Source: an uncultured SAR86 cluster bacterium
Lineage (GTDB): Bacteria; Pseudomonadota; Gammaproteobacteria; Magnimaribacterales; D2472
Length of the DNA: 39,233 nucleotides
Direction of reading: 5' to 3'
Assembly (NCBI GenBank): GCA_902582355.1
Contig: CACHRR010000007.1
Location: forward strand, 1-39,233
Part shown: positions 8,557 through 18,300 of the stretch, piece by piece
Numbering within the stretch: the first letter of the stretch is position 1
How the letters are laid out: every line of letters starts with the position of its first letter
Position numbers and translations under genes: made by a program
The notes under the pieces: generated by a model
Told to the model about the DNA's origin: nothing
The model's input: the letters and a program-made list of their open reading frames with translations, nothing else
The model's database searches: none

Positions 8557-10854
8557 CTAATCTCTTTTTGGAACTAGAACTTCTCTTGAGCCATTTGAGC
8601 TCATCTCAGATACAAGTCCAGCCTCTTCCATTGATTCGATGAGGCGTGCAGCCCTGTTGTATCCTATTCTTAATTTTCTTTGAACTGCAGAGATTGATGC
8701 CCTTCTTGATTCAATAACAAAGTTTACAGCCTCATCATATAATTCATCTTGCTCATCAGATGAATTTGATTCAATTCCTGACCAACCAGGTATTGGACCA
8801 GTATTTTGATTTGAGGAAATTATTTCCTCAACGTAATTTGGTTCCGCTCTGGATTTCCAATCATTTACAACTCTGTGAACTTCATCATCTCCGACAAATG
8901 CACCATGAACTCTAACAGGCACGCCAACCCCAGGGGGGAGATATAGCATATCTCCATATCCAAGCAACTGTTCTGCACCACCTTGATCAAGAATTGTGCG
9001 AGAGTCTATTTTGGTAGAAACTTGAAATCCAATCCTAGTTGGTATATTGGCCTTAATTAAGCCTGTAATTACATCTACAGAGGGTCTTTGAGTAGCTAAA
9101 ATTAAATGTATTCCTGCAGCCCTTGCCTTTTGAGCAATTCTTGCAATTAAGTGTTCAACTTTTTTGCCAACTAACATCATCATATCTGCAAACTCATCAA
9201 CAACCACAACAATTGATGGAAGAGCCTCAAGGTACTCATCTTCATTTTCATCAAGAGGATTTAAAATTTGTTTACCATTTTTTTCCGCATCTTTAATTTT
9301 TTTATTAAAACCAGCTAGATTTCTCACTCCCATCATCGACATTAATTTATATCTTCTATCCATTTCAGCAACACACCATCTCAAACCATTTGAAGCGTCA
9401 GTCATATCTGTAATAACAGGAGTAAGTAAATGTGGGATGCCATCATATACAGCAAGTTCGAGCATTTTTGGATCGACCAAAATTAGTCTTACTTCCTCAG
9501 GATCAGATTTGAATAACAAGCTAAGTAGCATTGCGTTCAATCCAACTGATTTTCCAGAACCAGTTGTTCCTGCAACTAATAGGTGTGGCATTTTTGCCAA
9601 GTCAACAACTATTGGGTTTCCAGAAATATCCTGCCCAAGTGCAACACTTAAGTTTGAAGGTGAAGATTTAAAAGCTTTTGATGAGAGTATTTCAGTTAAT
9701 CTAACCATTTTTCTATTATTATTGGGTATTTCAATTCCAACATATGATTTACCTTCAATAACCTCAACCACCCTTACACTACTTACTGAAAGAGATCTTG
9801 CTATATCTTGAGCAATATTTGTGATTTTACTGGCTTTTGTTCCAGGAGCTGGTTGAATTTCAAAACGAGTTACAACTGGTCCAGGTAAAACAGACTCAAC
9901 TGATGCTTCAATACCAAATTCTTCAAGTTTATCTTCTAATAATTCTGCGATTTGATTTAATTCTGATTCAGATAATGAGCTTCCATCATCAAGCGCTCGG
10001 TCAAGAAGTTCAGTACTTGGCATGATAACCTTATCTTTTATTTCATCTTCTTTTGAATCAACAATTACTCTGTCAACTTCTTTTAATTTAGTTTCACTAA
10101 TAGGGAGGTCTGCTTGTTTAAGATCACTCTTAAGTTCATTATGTTCTTTGTCTTTTATTTGAGCTTCATTTGTTATTTTAGGTTTAGATTGCGTTTTTAT
10201 TTTTTTTTCTGTTTTGGTTTGTAAAGTGGTAACAATTTGTTTTGATTTATCTAATATCAAACTGATTACATTAGTTAATTTTTTTATAAACTTTAAAAAA
10301 AATTTTGCCATGAATTTACTTAATAAAATTAAAAATTTCCCTACATGGTCAGCCGTATTTAACCAAGAAAAATTAAATGAAAGTGATGTTGCTGGAATTA
10401 AAAATATAATTAAAAATATTAATGATCCAATATTTCCAATTTTTGAAGATAAAAATTGTTGAGTTTGATTTCCAACAAAACCTCCAACACTATTTGCAAA
10501 ATAAAAATCAATTACAGAACAAAAACAAATTATAAGAAAAATTGAACTTATAAATCTAACAATTATTTTATTAAGGGAATTATAAGGATCTAGGAAAAAT
10601 AAAGTTTGTATTGCCCAAATACATCCAATAAGTAGCAATAAATATGCTCCATATCCAAAGAGTATTAGTAAAAAATCTGAAATTAATGCCCCCAAAGGTC
10701 CGCCTAAATTATTTATGATAGATGATGAGTTTTTATTAAAAAAACCTGAGTCTGATATGTCATATGAGACAAGTGATATAAAAATATAAAGTGAAACAGC
10801 AATTAAGAAAAAACTAAAAAAATTTAGTAATGTATTTTTAATATATGGTGGCAT
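8557..10854 (-). CDS. ftsK: DNA translocase FtsK
   Basis: A 765-aa septal DNA pump that coordinates chromosome segregation and dimer resolution with division. Four to five membrane helices occupy about residues 10-165, followed by a short, charged Lys/Glu-rich linker (about 205-275), much shorter than the E. coli linker. The motor has Walker A GTTGSGKS (429-436), Walker [10 protein letters not shown] (549-557) and the conserved [21 protein letters not shown]. The C-terminal winged-helix gamma domain (about 705-765, with [16 protein letters not shown]) reads KOPS sequences and activates XerD. The start at 10854 faces trxB across 78 bases. It is the first gene of the ftsK-lolA-crcB-serS operon. 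Confidence 0.97.
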   Translation of the reverse strand: MPPYIKNTLLNFFSFFLIAVSLYIFISLVSYDISDSGFFNKNSSSIINNLGGPLGALISDFLLILFGYGAYLLLLIGCIWAIQTLFFLDPYNSLNKIIVRFISSIFLIICFCSVIDFYFANSVGGFVGNQTQQFLSSKIGNIGSLIFLIIFLIPATSLSFNFSWLNTADHVGKFLILLSKFMAKFFLKFIKKLTNVISLILDKSKQIVTTLQTKTEKKIKTQSKPKITNEAQIKDKEHNELKSDLKQADLPISETKLKEVDRVIVDSKEDEIKDKVIMPSTELLDRALDDGSSLSESELNQIAELLEDKLEEFGIEASVESVLPGPVVTRFEIQPAPGTKASKITNIAQDIARSLSVSSVRVVEVIEGKSYVGIEIPNNNRKMVRLTEILSSKAFKSSPSNLSVALGQDISGNPIVVDLAKMPHLLVAGTTGSGKSVGLNAMLLSLLFKSDPEEVRLILVDPKMLELAVYDGIPHLLTPVITDMTDASNGLRWCVAEMDRRYKLMSMMGVRNLAGFNKKIKDAEKNGKQILNPLDENEDEYLEALPSIVVVVDEFADMMMLVGKKVEHLIARIAQKARAAGIHLILATQRPSVDVITGLIKANIPTRIGFQVSTKIDSRTILDQGGAEQLLGYGDMLYLPPGVGVPVRVHGAFVGDDEVHRVVNDWKSRAEPNYVEEIISSNQNTGPIPGWSGIESNSSDEQDELYDEAVNFVIESRRASISAVQRKLRIGYNRAARLIESMEEAGLVSEMSSNGSREVLVPKRD

Positions 10855-10893
10855 TAAACTTATTATCTTGTTATTTTCTAATTATAGACATAA

Positions 10894-11871
<978 letters not shown>

Positions 11872-12855
11872 ATGAAATATAAAGCCTACTTGGTTGAAGA
11901 AATTGATGGAAATTTTATGGGTTCTATAAAGAATTTGGATAAACCTACTTTAGAAAATGGACGAATATTAATTAAAGTAAATAGTTCATCGTTGAATTAT
12001 AAAGATGCCTTAGCATGTTCTGGAGCAAAAGGAGTAGTTAGGTCATATCCTTTTACACCAGGAATTGACGTTGCAGGAACGATAATCGAATCCTCAGATA
12101 ATAAATTTTCTGAAGGTGATATGGTTATTGCAACAGGCTATAAGATTGGAATGTCTGAATTTGGTGGTTTTGGGGAAATAGTTCATCTGCCCAGTAATTG
12201 GGTTCTAAAAATGCCTAACAATCTAAATTGTGAAACTGCAATGTCCTACGGGACAGCAGGAATTACAGCTGCAGCATGTGTAAAAAAAATTGTTGATGCA
12301 GGGTGCACAAAAAGTCTTCCAGTTTTAGTCTCTGGCGCAACTGGTGGTGTTGGTTCGGTTGCTGTTGGTATTTTATCTAAAATTGGATATGAAGTTCATG
12401 CAATTACCGGAAAGCCACAAGAAAATGAAATATTAATGAAAATGGGTGCTAAAACTATTATCGATAGGAATGAGTTTTTACAAGATCCTATAAAACCAAT
12501 GGATAAAGCTTTATATTCTTCAGCAGTTGACACTGTTGGAGGAGATATTTTGGCTAAAACCTTAACAATGGTATCTAATCATGGAGTTGTGTCATGTTGC
12601 GGCAATGTAGCTGGTGCCTCCTTTACATCATCTGTCTTTCCATTCATTTTACGTGGTATTCAGTTATGTGGAATTGATTCTGCTGAATCTTCTATTGAGT
12701 TAAAAAAAGAGTTATGGGATTTGTTGTCAGATAGTTGGTCACTTGACCTAACCAATCAAACAAAAATCGTGGACCTTAATGAAATTGATAAAGAAATTGA
12801 AAAAATTTTACGAGGAAACCAAATAGGAAGAGTTGTTATTAAACATGGAGAATAA
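11872..12855 (+). CDS. acuI: Acrylyl-CoA reductase-like MDR oxidoreductase (YhdH/AcuI family)
   Basis: A 327-aa zinc-free medium-chain dehydrogenase/reductase. Family features are SSLNYKDALACSG (about 38-50), FTPGIDVAGTI, and the nucleotide-binding VSGATGGVGSVAVGIL (about 153-168). The YhdH/AcuI group reduces acrylyl-CoA to propionyl-CoA with NADPH and detoxifies acrylate, including that made from dimethylsulfoniopropionate. No DMSP lyase or CoA ligase is present in the window, so a DMSP link is not supported here and the true substrate is inference from family. The ATG abuts the trxB stop, which would tie its expression to thioredoxin reductase. Confidence 0.82.
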   Translation: MKYKAYLVEEIDGNFMGSIKNLDKPTLENGRILIKVNSSSLNYKDALACSGAKGVVRSYPFTPGIDVAGTIIESSDNKFSEGDMVIATGYKIGMSEFGGFGEIVHLPSNWVLKMPNNLNCETAMSYGTAGITAAACVKKIVDAGCTKSLPVLVSGATGGVGSVAVGILSKIGYEVHAITGKPQENEILMKMGAKTIIDRNEFLQDPIKPMDKALYSSAVDTVGGDILAKTLTMVSNHGVVSCCGNVAGASFTSSVFPFILRGIQLCGIDSAESSIELKKELWDLLSDSWSLDLTNQTKIVDLNEIDKEIEKILRGNQIGRVVIKHGE

Positions 12856-12857
12856 TT

Positions 12858-12989
12858 ATGAAAGATGACTATGATGAATATTATGAATCTAAAGAAGCAA
12901 ACCAAGATAGCAAAAGCGATGCAAAGGTAGTTTTATTTCTTATAATTGTTGCAGTTATTGCAGCAACCTATTGGGTAGCGGTTCAATAA
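12858..12989 (+). CDS. Small single-span membrane protein, 43 aa, function unknown
   Basis: ATG at 12858 lies 2 bases after the stop of the AcuI-like gene, with AGGA-like sequence in that gene's end (GGAGAATAATT). The first 22 residues are acidic and polar, rich in Asp, Glu and Tyr, and are followed by a clear membrane helix (VVLFLIIVAVIAATYWVAV, about 24-42). The stop lies one base before the end of the convergent dehydrogenase gene. I recognise no family. The close coupling and clean amphipathic layout make a real microprotein likely. Confidence 0.55.
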   Translation: MKDDYDEYYESKEANQDSKSDAKVVLFLIIVAVIAATYWVAVQ

Positions 12990-12990
12990 A

Positions 12991-13761
12991 CTATCTTGGT
13001 TTCATCCTCATTCCTGAATCTAACCTTATCGTTTCTCCATTCAGATAAGTATTTTCAACAATATGAGTTGCTAGCTCGGCAAATTCGTTAGGCTGTCCAA
13101 ATCTATGAGGAAATTGTGTCGAATCCAAAAGTGGATCTCTTACTTTATCAGGTGCTAGTTGCATCAAAGGTGTATCAAAAATACCTGGTGCAATAGTACA
13201 AACTCTAATGGAATGTCTTGCTAAATCTCGGGCAGCTGTCAAGGTTAAACCTATTACTCCTGCTTTTGATGCGCTATAGGCAGACTGACCAATTTGTCCT
13301 TCATAGCCTGCTACAGAAGCAGTGTTAATTATTACGCCCTTCTCACTTTCTGAAACTTCCTCATTTTTATCCATTAATTCGGCGGATATTCTCATCACGT
13401 TAAATGTTCCAACTAAATTAAGGTCTATTATAAATTTGAATGCATCAAGAGGATGTGGTCCATCTTTGCCTAATATTCTACCTGGATAACCAGTTCCAGC
13501 ACAGTTAACTGCAATATGTAAAGCACCAAACTTTTCATGGATTTTATTAATGGAACTTATTACAGGCTCCTCTTCCATTATATTTGTCGATAAAAATATA
13601 ATATTTTCAGCTCCAAGCTTTTCTATAATTTCGTTAGCCTTTTGCTCATTTATATCAAGAATGGCAACCTTTGCACCTTTTGAAACTAATTTTTCGACTG
13701 TCGCCTGACCTAGACCTGAGGCTCCTCCGGTAACAAGTGCAACTTTGTTATTGATATCCAT
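12991..13761 (-). CDS. Short-chain dehydrogenase, 3-hydroxyacyl-CoA dehydrogenase type II-like
   Basis: A 256-aa classical SDR. The NAD-binding motif is VTGGASGLGQ near the N-terminus, followed by VAILDIN, whose Asp suggests NAD(H) preference. NCAGTG and the catalytic Ser and YxxxK in NTASVAGYEGQ and SAYSASKAG are present. The insertion GKDGPHPLDAF and the PGIFDTPLM region resemble the HSD10/3-hydroxy-2-methylbutyryl-CoA dehydrogenase group, which acts in branched-chain amino acid or fatty acid oxidation. I prefer ATG at 13761, which has a GGA ribosome site 7 bases upstream, over the in-frame TTG at 13773. The gene is convergent with the upstream microprotein and divergent from the nitrogen operon. 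Confidence 0.88.
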   Translation of the reverse strand: MDINNKVALVTGGASGLGQATVEKLVSKGAKVAILDINEQKANEIIEKLGAENIIFLSTNIMEEEPVISSINKIHEKFGALHIAVNCAGTGYPGRILGKDGPHPLDAFKFIIDLNLVGTFNVMRISAELMDKNEEVSESEKGVIINTASVAGYEGQIGQSAYSASKAGVIGLTLTAARDLARHSIRVCTIAPGIFDTPLMQLAPDKVRDPLLDSTQFPHRFGQPNEFAELATHIVENTYLNGETIRLDSGMRMKPR

Positions 13762-13824
13762 ATTTTGTTCCAAAGCATAATTTAAAAACTCTAATTATAT
13801 CTTTTTTTGTTTCGGTATATATAT

Positions 13825-13841
13825 TTGGCACAGTAATTGCA
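13825..13841 (+). promoter_or_regulatory. Sigma-54 (RpoN) promoter of the torF-glnK-amtB operon
   Basis: TTGGCACAGTAATTGCA matches the -24/-12 consensus TTGGCACRNNNNTTGCW at every defined position. Transcription should start near 13852, giving a leader of about 26 bases with the ribosome site AAGGAG (13866-13871) before the ATG at 13878. I found no clear NtrC palindrome (GCAC-type dyad) in the short intergenic space; it may lie within the dehydrogenase gene or differ in sequence. Confidence 0.88.
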
Positions 13842-13877
13842 TATATATTTTTGAGTACTTTTTTTAAGGAGAAATTA

Positions 13878-14501
13878 ATGAAAAAATTATTACTTATGTT
13901 AACAATTGTTTCATTGCCTTCATTTGCAGGTGTTAGTGCCAACGTTGGTATTACATCTGATTACATTTGGAGAGGAATGACACAATCAGACGGAATTTCA
14001 GTTTCTGGTGGTTTTGACTACGAAGCTGATGGTGGTTTCTATGCCGGAGTATGGGGAGCTAACATTAACTGGGGTTATGCAACAGATGATGATGGAGTTC
14101 TTACAGAATATGGTTCAGGAAATGAATTTGATGTCTATTTTGGTTATGCAACTGAAGTAGGTGGAATTGGAGTTGATATTGGTTACGTATCATTTATGTA
14201 TCCAGGTATTAGCGAATACGACTTTGAAGAGATTGTTCTTGGTCTAAGTATGGGTGATCTTGGTTTTACATATGCAATGGGTCAAGATGATTTTCCAGAT
14301 TATACTGAAATTTCATATGGTATAGGTCCTGTTGGAGTCTCATATGGTCAATATGATGATATGGGTGATAACTTACTTATTTCTTATGGATTTGGTTGTG
14401 GGTCTTATGACTGCAGCTTAGCATATTCAGACTTTTCTGATGAAGGCTACAGCGGCGTAGATGAAGATGCACTAGTATTTTCCATCGGAGCTAGTTTCTA
14501 A
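13878..14501 (+). CDS. TorF-family putative porin
   Basis: A 207-aa outer-membrane beta-barrel of the TorF/TIGR02001 type. The signal peptide ends near LPSFAG. The mature N-terminus ANVGITSDYIWRGMTQSDG carries the family hallmark S-x-Y-x-x-R-G, and alternating aromatic strands run to a C-terminal Phe (FSIGASF). The protein is rich in Gly, Asp and Tyr. Homologues are often linked with glnK-amtB, so it probably serves uptake under nitrogen limitation, but the solute is unknown. ATG at 13878 is chosen over an upstream TTG at 13851 because AAGGAG lies 6 bases before it and the resulting N-terminus is a good signal peptide. It is the first gene of a sigma-54-driven operon. Confidence 0.88.
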   Translation: MKKLLLMLTIVSLPSFAGVSANVGITSDYIWRGMTQSDGISVSGGFDYEADGGFYAGVWGANINWGYATDDDGVLTEYGSGNEFDVYFGYATEVGGIGVDIGYVSFMYPGISEYDFEEIVLGLSMGDLGFTYAMGQDDFPDYTEISYGIGPVGVSYGQYDDMGDNLLISYGFGCGSYDCSLAYSDFSDEGYSGVDEDALVFSIGASF

Positions 14502-14852
<351 letters not shown>

Positions 14853-14873
14853 TTAAATTATAGGAGAAATTAT

Positions 14874-16121
14874 ATGGAAGAAATTAAATTTGCGTTAGAT
14901 ACATTCTACGCCATTATGGCAGGCGCATTGGTCATGTGGATGGCAGCTGGTTTTACCATGCTAGAAGCAGGACTTGTTCAAAAGAAGGATGTATCTGAAA
15001 TCGTTACTAAAAATCTAGGTCTATACTCAATTGCATGTATTATGTATTTAGCCTGTGGTTTTATGCTTATGTACCCTTCTGGTGGTGCATTTGGAGGTCT
15101 ATTAGAAGGTTATTTACCTGCTATTGGAACATCACTTGGTCTATCAACAGGATTGCCTAATGAAGAAATAGGTATGCCATATGGTATGGACTATTCGCAA
15201 CAAGCTGACTTCTTTTTCCAAGTAGTCTTTGTTGCAACAGCTATGTCAATTGTATCTGGTGCTGTAGCAGGAAGAATGAAACTATTACCGTTTTTCTTAT
15301 TTGCTATCGTTCTAACTGGTTTTATCTATCCAATTCAAGGATATTGGAATTGGGGTGGAGGCTTTTTAAGCTCAAATGGATACTCTGATTATGCTGGTTC
15401 AGGTACTGTTCACTTATGTGGTGCAGCAGCTGCTTTAGCAGTTGTAACTGCATTAGGACCAAGAAAAGGCAAATATAGTTTTGATGGTACTTCAATGCCA
15501 ATGCCGGGTTCAAATATCCCAATGGCTGCATTAGGTGCATGGATACTATGGTTAGGATGGTTCGGATTCAATGGTGGATCAGAATTAATTGTTAGTGATG
15601 AAGCAAGTGCTATTGCTGTCAGCCAGGTATTTTTAAATACTAATATGGCCGCTGCTGGTGGTGTTGTTGCTGCAATGTTAACAAGCTTATATATGACAGG
15701 AAAAATGGACGTTACTATGGCAATTAACGGCGCTATTGCTGGACTAGTTGCAATCACAGCCGGACCAAGCGCTCCTACAGGTGGTGCTGCAGTTCTGATA
15801 GGTGCTGCTGGTGGTGTATTAGTGTATTTTTCTATTTTGTTCTTAGACAAAAACTTAAAAATTGATGACCCAGTGGGTGCTATTTCAGCTCATGGTGTTG
15901 TAGGTATTTTAGGAATAATGGTTGTTCCGTTTACTTCTGATGCATCATTTGGAATGCAAGCATTAGGTGCTATTTGTATTGCAGGTTTCACTTACGTAAT
16001 GAGTTTACTTACTATTTATGTAATAAACATAGTAATGCCAATAAGAGCAACTGATGAAGAGCAAGATATGGGTCTTGACGTTTCTGAGGTAGGTGTCGAA
16101 GCTTATCCAGAATTTAAATAA
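14874..16121 (+). CDS. amtB: Ammonium transporter AmtB
   Basis: A 415-aa inner-membrane protein with about 11 membrane helices and no cleaved signal peptide. The twin pore histidines are H180 (AGSGTVH) and H340 (SAHGVVG). The conserved GAWILWLGWFGFNGGS (221-236) is present. AmtB conducts ammonium inward and is gated by GlnK docking. AGGAG (14862-14866) lies 7 bases before the start. It closes the torF-glnK-amtB operon, with a strong terminator about 58 bases after the stop. Confidence 0.97.
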   Translation: MEEIKFALDTFYAIMAGALVMWMAAGFTMLEAGLVQKKDVSEIVTKNLGLYSIACIMYLACGFMLMYPSGGAFGGLLEGYLPAIGTSLGLSTGLPNEEIGMPYGMDYSQQADFFFQVVFVATAMSIVSGAVAGRMKLLPFFLFAIVLTGFIYPIQGYWNWGGGFLSSNGYSDYAGSGTVHLCGAAAALAVVTALGPRKGKYSFDGTSMPMPGSNIPMAALGAWILWLGWFGFNGGSELIVSDEASAIAVSQVFLNTNMAAAGGVVAAMLTSLYMTGKMDVTMAINGAIAGLVAITAGPSAPTGGAAVLIGAAGGVLVYFSILFLDKNLKIDDPVGAISAHGVVGILGIMVVPFTSDASFGMQALGAICIAGFTYVMSLLTIYVINIVMPIRATDEEQDMGLDVSEVGVEAYPEFK

Positions 16122-16178
16122 TTTAATACTTATGACAGCATAAAGTGCTCCCCCAATAAGTCAGAATATTAAATTTTT

Positions 16179-16215
16179 AGAGGAGAGTTATTAATTTAAC
16201 TCTCCTCTTTTTTTT
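16179..16215 (+). terminator. Rho-independent terminator after amtB
   Basis: A 12-bp perfect stem (AGAGGAGAGTTA/TAACTCTCCTCT) with a 6-base loop, followed by seven further T residues. It ends the plus-strand nitrogen operon. The left side carries a run of five T, so it may also stop minus-strand transcription from the convergent acyltransferase gene. Confidence 0.92.
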
Positions 16216-16219
16216 GCTC

Positions 16220-17335
16220 TCATTTAACTGAAACAGGATTGCTGTATTGTTTAAGCAAATAAGGATGTATTTCTTCTTGAACAAGACTCATTCTTTTTTC
16301 TAAGTAATTCATACCATTCTCAATATCATCTACTTCACATTTAATATTAGTATTCTCTTTTCCTTGTATTATTGCTGCAGCATAATTTGTAGGATGAAGT
16401 TTATATAATCTTTTTATAGAATTTGTAATTTTTGTTGAGCATATTTCATATGAGTCGGAATCAAAATTTAAGATATTACCAATACTTAGATGCACGTTTC
16501 CTTTATGCCCCCTAATACCATGGACAATACTCTGAAGATCTTCTTTAGGTTGCTTAATGTACTTTTGATTCAAATCAGTTAAATATAATTCTCTAGCTTT
16601 TAAAATATCATTTGGATCTTTTTCATAGGATACTGAGACAGGAACAATGTTTAAATCATTTAAATATCTATCAATTGGTATCTTTTTTCTTCCGTTTAGA
16701 TGAATCATCTTTAAGACTGATGGATCAGTATAATCATCACCATCTTTTGATCTGCCTTGCTTTTGGGCAATCCATATGCAACCTTTTCTATGATAAATAG
16801 TGTTGAAAATATACTCGGATGCTAAATTTAAACTTTTGTATATTTCTTTTTTAGATTTATCACTTCTATCGATAATAAAACTTTTATTCAGTCTCATAAG
16901 ATCAGATGCCCACTTCTCACTCAATAAATTGTTGCCAACAGCACTATGTGTAGTTTTGAGGCTATTTTTGTGGAGGGTTAAATTTAATAATGCGGAATCT
17001 AAGGTTATATCTCGATGATTAGAAATAAATAGATATCCCTTATCTTTTGAAATATTTTCTATTCCTGAAATTGAAAAATTATTTATCGTTTTATTAACTA
17101 CTTCTGAAACAAAACTTTCAAAGAAGTTTTGATACATTTCTACATTATTAATATTTTTAATTTTATTCTTTAAAATTATGCTTAAAATATTTCGGGCAAA
17201 AGGAAGATATTTAATATTTTTAAATTCGCCAGTTTCAAACAGCATTTTTAAAAATCTTCTATTATTAGATAGATCTAAAAGTACTTCATTAACTTCACTA
17301 TCTTGATAAGGTCTTATAGAATCAAACTTATTCAC
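16220..17335 (-). CDS. 1-acylglycerol-3-phosphate acyltransferase-like protein
   Basis: A 371-aa protein with a PlsC-type acyltransferase domain. The catalytic region FISNHRDITLDSALLN lies at about 103-118, with the second Asp 6 rather than 5 residues after the His, a variant of the usual HX4D. The later block SFIIDRS and GCIWIAQKQGRSKDGDD match the phosphate-binding and glycine motifs. The family transfers acyl chains to glycerol phosphates in phospholipid synthesis. The open frame extends to 17482, but that would overlap the divergent phosphodiesterase by 100 bases. GTG at 17335 gives an N-terminus (NKFDSIRPYQDSEV) like the start I recall for this family, so I use it. A TATAAT lies 6 bases before it. 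Confidence 0.8.
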   Translation of the reverse strand: MNKFDSIRPYQDSEVNEVLLDLSNNRRFLKMLFETGEFKNIKYLPFARNILSIILKNKIKNINNVEMYQNFFESFVSEVVNKTINNFSISGIENISKDKGYLFISNHRDITLDSALLNLTLHKNSLKTTHSAVGNNLLSEKWASDLMRLNKSFIIDRSDKSKKEIYKSLNLASEYIFNTIYHRKGCIWIAQKQGRSKDGDDYTDPSVLKMIHLNGRKKIPIDRYLNDLNIVPVSVSYEKDPNDILKARELYLTDLNQKYIKQPKEDLQSIVHGIRGHKGNVHLSIGNILNFDSDSYEICSTKITNSIKRLYKLHPTNYAAAIIQGKENTNIKCEVDDIENGMNYLEKRMSLVQEEIHPYLLKQYSNPVSVK

Positions 17336-17341
17336 AGAAAA

Positions 17342-17347
17342 ATTATA
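17342..17347 (-). promoter_or_regulatory. Perfect -10 box abutting the acyltransferase start
   Basis: Minus-strand TATAAT whose expected transcription start coincides with the GTG at 17335. No Shine-Dalgarno is present, so a leaderless mRNA is suggested. No good -35 hexamer is visible at the proper spacing, which lowers confidence. Confidence 0.35.
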
Positions 17348-17382
17348 GCTTGTAATAACGATTAAAATAAAAAAAGTTAAAA

Positions 17383-18120
17383 ATGAAACCTTATCTTGAT
17401 TACGACGGACTGGCGGTACTTGCTCATAGGGGTGGAGTTGAAGAATCTTATGAAAATACTCTCGAATCATTTCAGTATTCACAATCTATAGGTTGTAAGT
17501 TTATAGAGACAGATGTTCAAGTATCTGCAGATGGAGTCCCCTATATTTTTCATGATAAAGATCTTAAGAGAATATTAGATCTCGATAAAAGATTTGATTC
17601 ACTTCTTTCAACAGAAATCGATAAGCTAAACATATTTGAAAATTATAAAATTCCAAAGTTGGAAGAAGCGCTTAATGAATTTCCTGATATAAAATTTCAA
17701 ATTGATTTTAAGTCTGATGAAGTCGTACAACCTGCCCTAAACATAATAGAAAAACTTAATGATTTAGATAGAGTTTGTATTGCAAGTTTCAATTCAAGCA
17801 GACTTAAGCGAGTTAGAGAGCAATATCCAAATTTGTGCGTCTCTAGAGGACCTATTGAGGTCTTTCAAACTCTTTTATCAAGTGTTCATTTATACAAAAA
17901 ATTTATACCAGGTGAATGCCTTCAGATCCCAATGAAATATTACGGCGTTAGAGTCGTGACTAAAAAATTTGTTAATTATTTAAAGACTAATAGTCTAAAA
18001 ATTATGGTTTGGACAATTAATGATGTAAAAACATTTAAATATCTTATGGAACTAAATGTAGACGGAATTATTACTGATAGGCCACAATTATTATTTGATA
18101 CGCTTAAAGAAAATTTATAA
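17383..18120 (+). CDS. Glycerophosphodiester phosphodiesterase
   Basis: A 245-aa TIM-barrel GDPD without signal peptide, so cytoplasmic (UgpQ type). It hydrolyses glycerophosphodiesters to glycerol-3-phosphate plus an alcohol. Catalytic and metal residues are visible: H15-R16 in LAHRGG, E21 and N25 (EESYENTLESF), E42 and D44 (ETDVQV), and H57 in FHDKD. The C-terminal VWTINDVKTFKYLMELNVDGIITDRP is the typical closing signature. It is divergent from the acyltransferase gene across 47 bases; together they could turn over and rebuild phospholipids. The 3' end overlaps the convergent 61-aa ORF by 6 bases. Confidence 0.93.
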   Translation: MKPYLDYDGLAVLAHRGGVEESYENTLESFQYSQSIGCKFIETDVQVSADGVPYIFHDKDLKRILDLDKRFDSLLSTEIDKLNIFENYKIPKLEEALNEFPDIKFQIDFKSDEVVQPALNIIEKLNDLDRVCIASFNSSRLKRVREQYPNLCVSRGPIEVFQTLLSSVHLYKKFIPGECLQIPMKYYGVRVVTKKFVNYLKTNSLKIMVWTINDVKTFKYLMELNVDGIITDRPQLLFDTLKENL

Positions 18121-18300
18121 GTATTTTTTAGCAAATCTTGTAATAACTGCATACATGGGAATAATAATTCCAGTTGTAATTAAGATTTCTACAGTAGTAG
18201 AAAATTCAATCAAGCTTCTTATCAGTGGGGCAATTATAAATCCAGTTATAGCCCCAAGAATGCTATAGAAAATAATTGATTTTTTACTAAAAATTTTCAT
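18115..18300 (-). CDS. Small two-span membrane protein, 61 aa, function unknown
   Basis: Two hydrophobic stretches (about residues 9-30 and 36-54) with a basic C-terminus (RFAKKYL). Its ATG shares one base with the stop of the upstream MFS gene (TAATG), a strong sign of translational coupling. It might be an accessory subunit of that transporter, but no family is recognised. Confidence 0.6.
   Translation of the reverse strand: MKIFSKKSIIFYSILGAITGFIIAPLIRSLIEFSTTVEILITTGIIIPMYAVITRFAKKYL

Noticed and set aside
9164-9811. 215-aa open frame on the plus strand
   Set aside because: It lies wholly antisense to the conserved motor domain of ftsK, has no ribosome site and shows no recognisable domain; it is a composition shadow.
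11872-12855. DMSP/acrylate catabolic locus suggested by the AcuI-like gene
   Set aside because: No DMSP lyase, acrylate CoA-transferase or CoA ligase is present nearby; the gene is coupled to trxB, so only the family name is kept.
13748-13942. 64-aa minus-strand open frame across the sigma-54 promoter
   Set aside because: It overlaps the start of the dehydrogenase gene and the start of the porin gene and has no family features.
15410-15850. 146-aa minus-strand open frame rich in Ala and Pro
   Set aside because: It is antisense to amtB, and its Ala/Pro bias simply mirrors the Gly/Ala-rich transporter codons.
17336-17482. N-terminal extension of the acyltransferase frame
   Set aside because: It would overlap the divergent phosphodiesterase by 100 bases, and the family-like N-terminus begins at the GTG at 17335.
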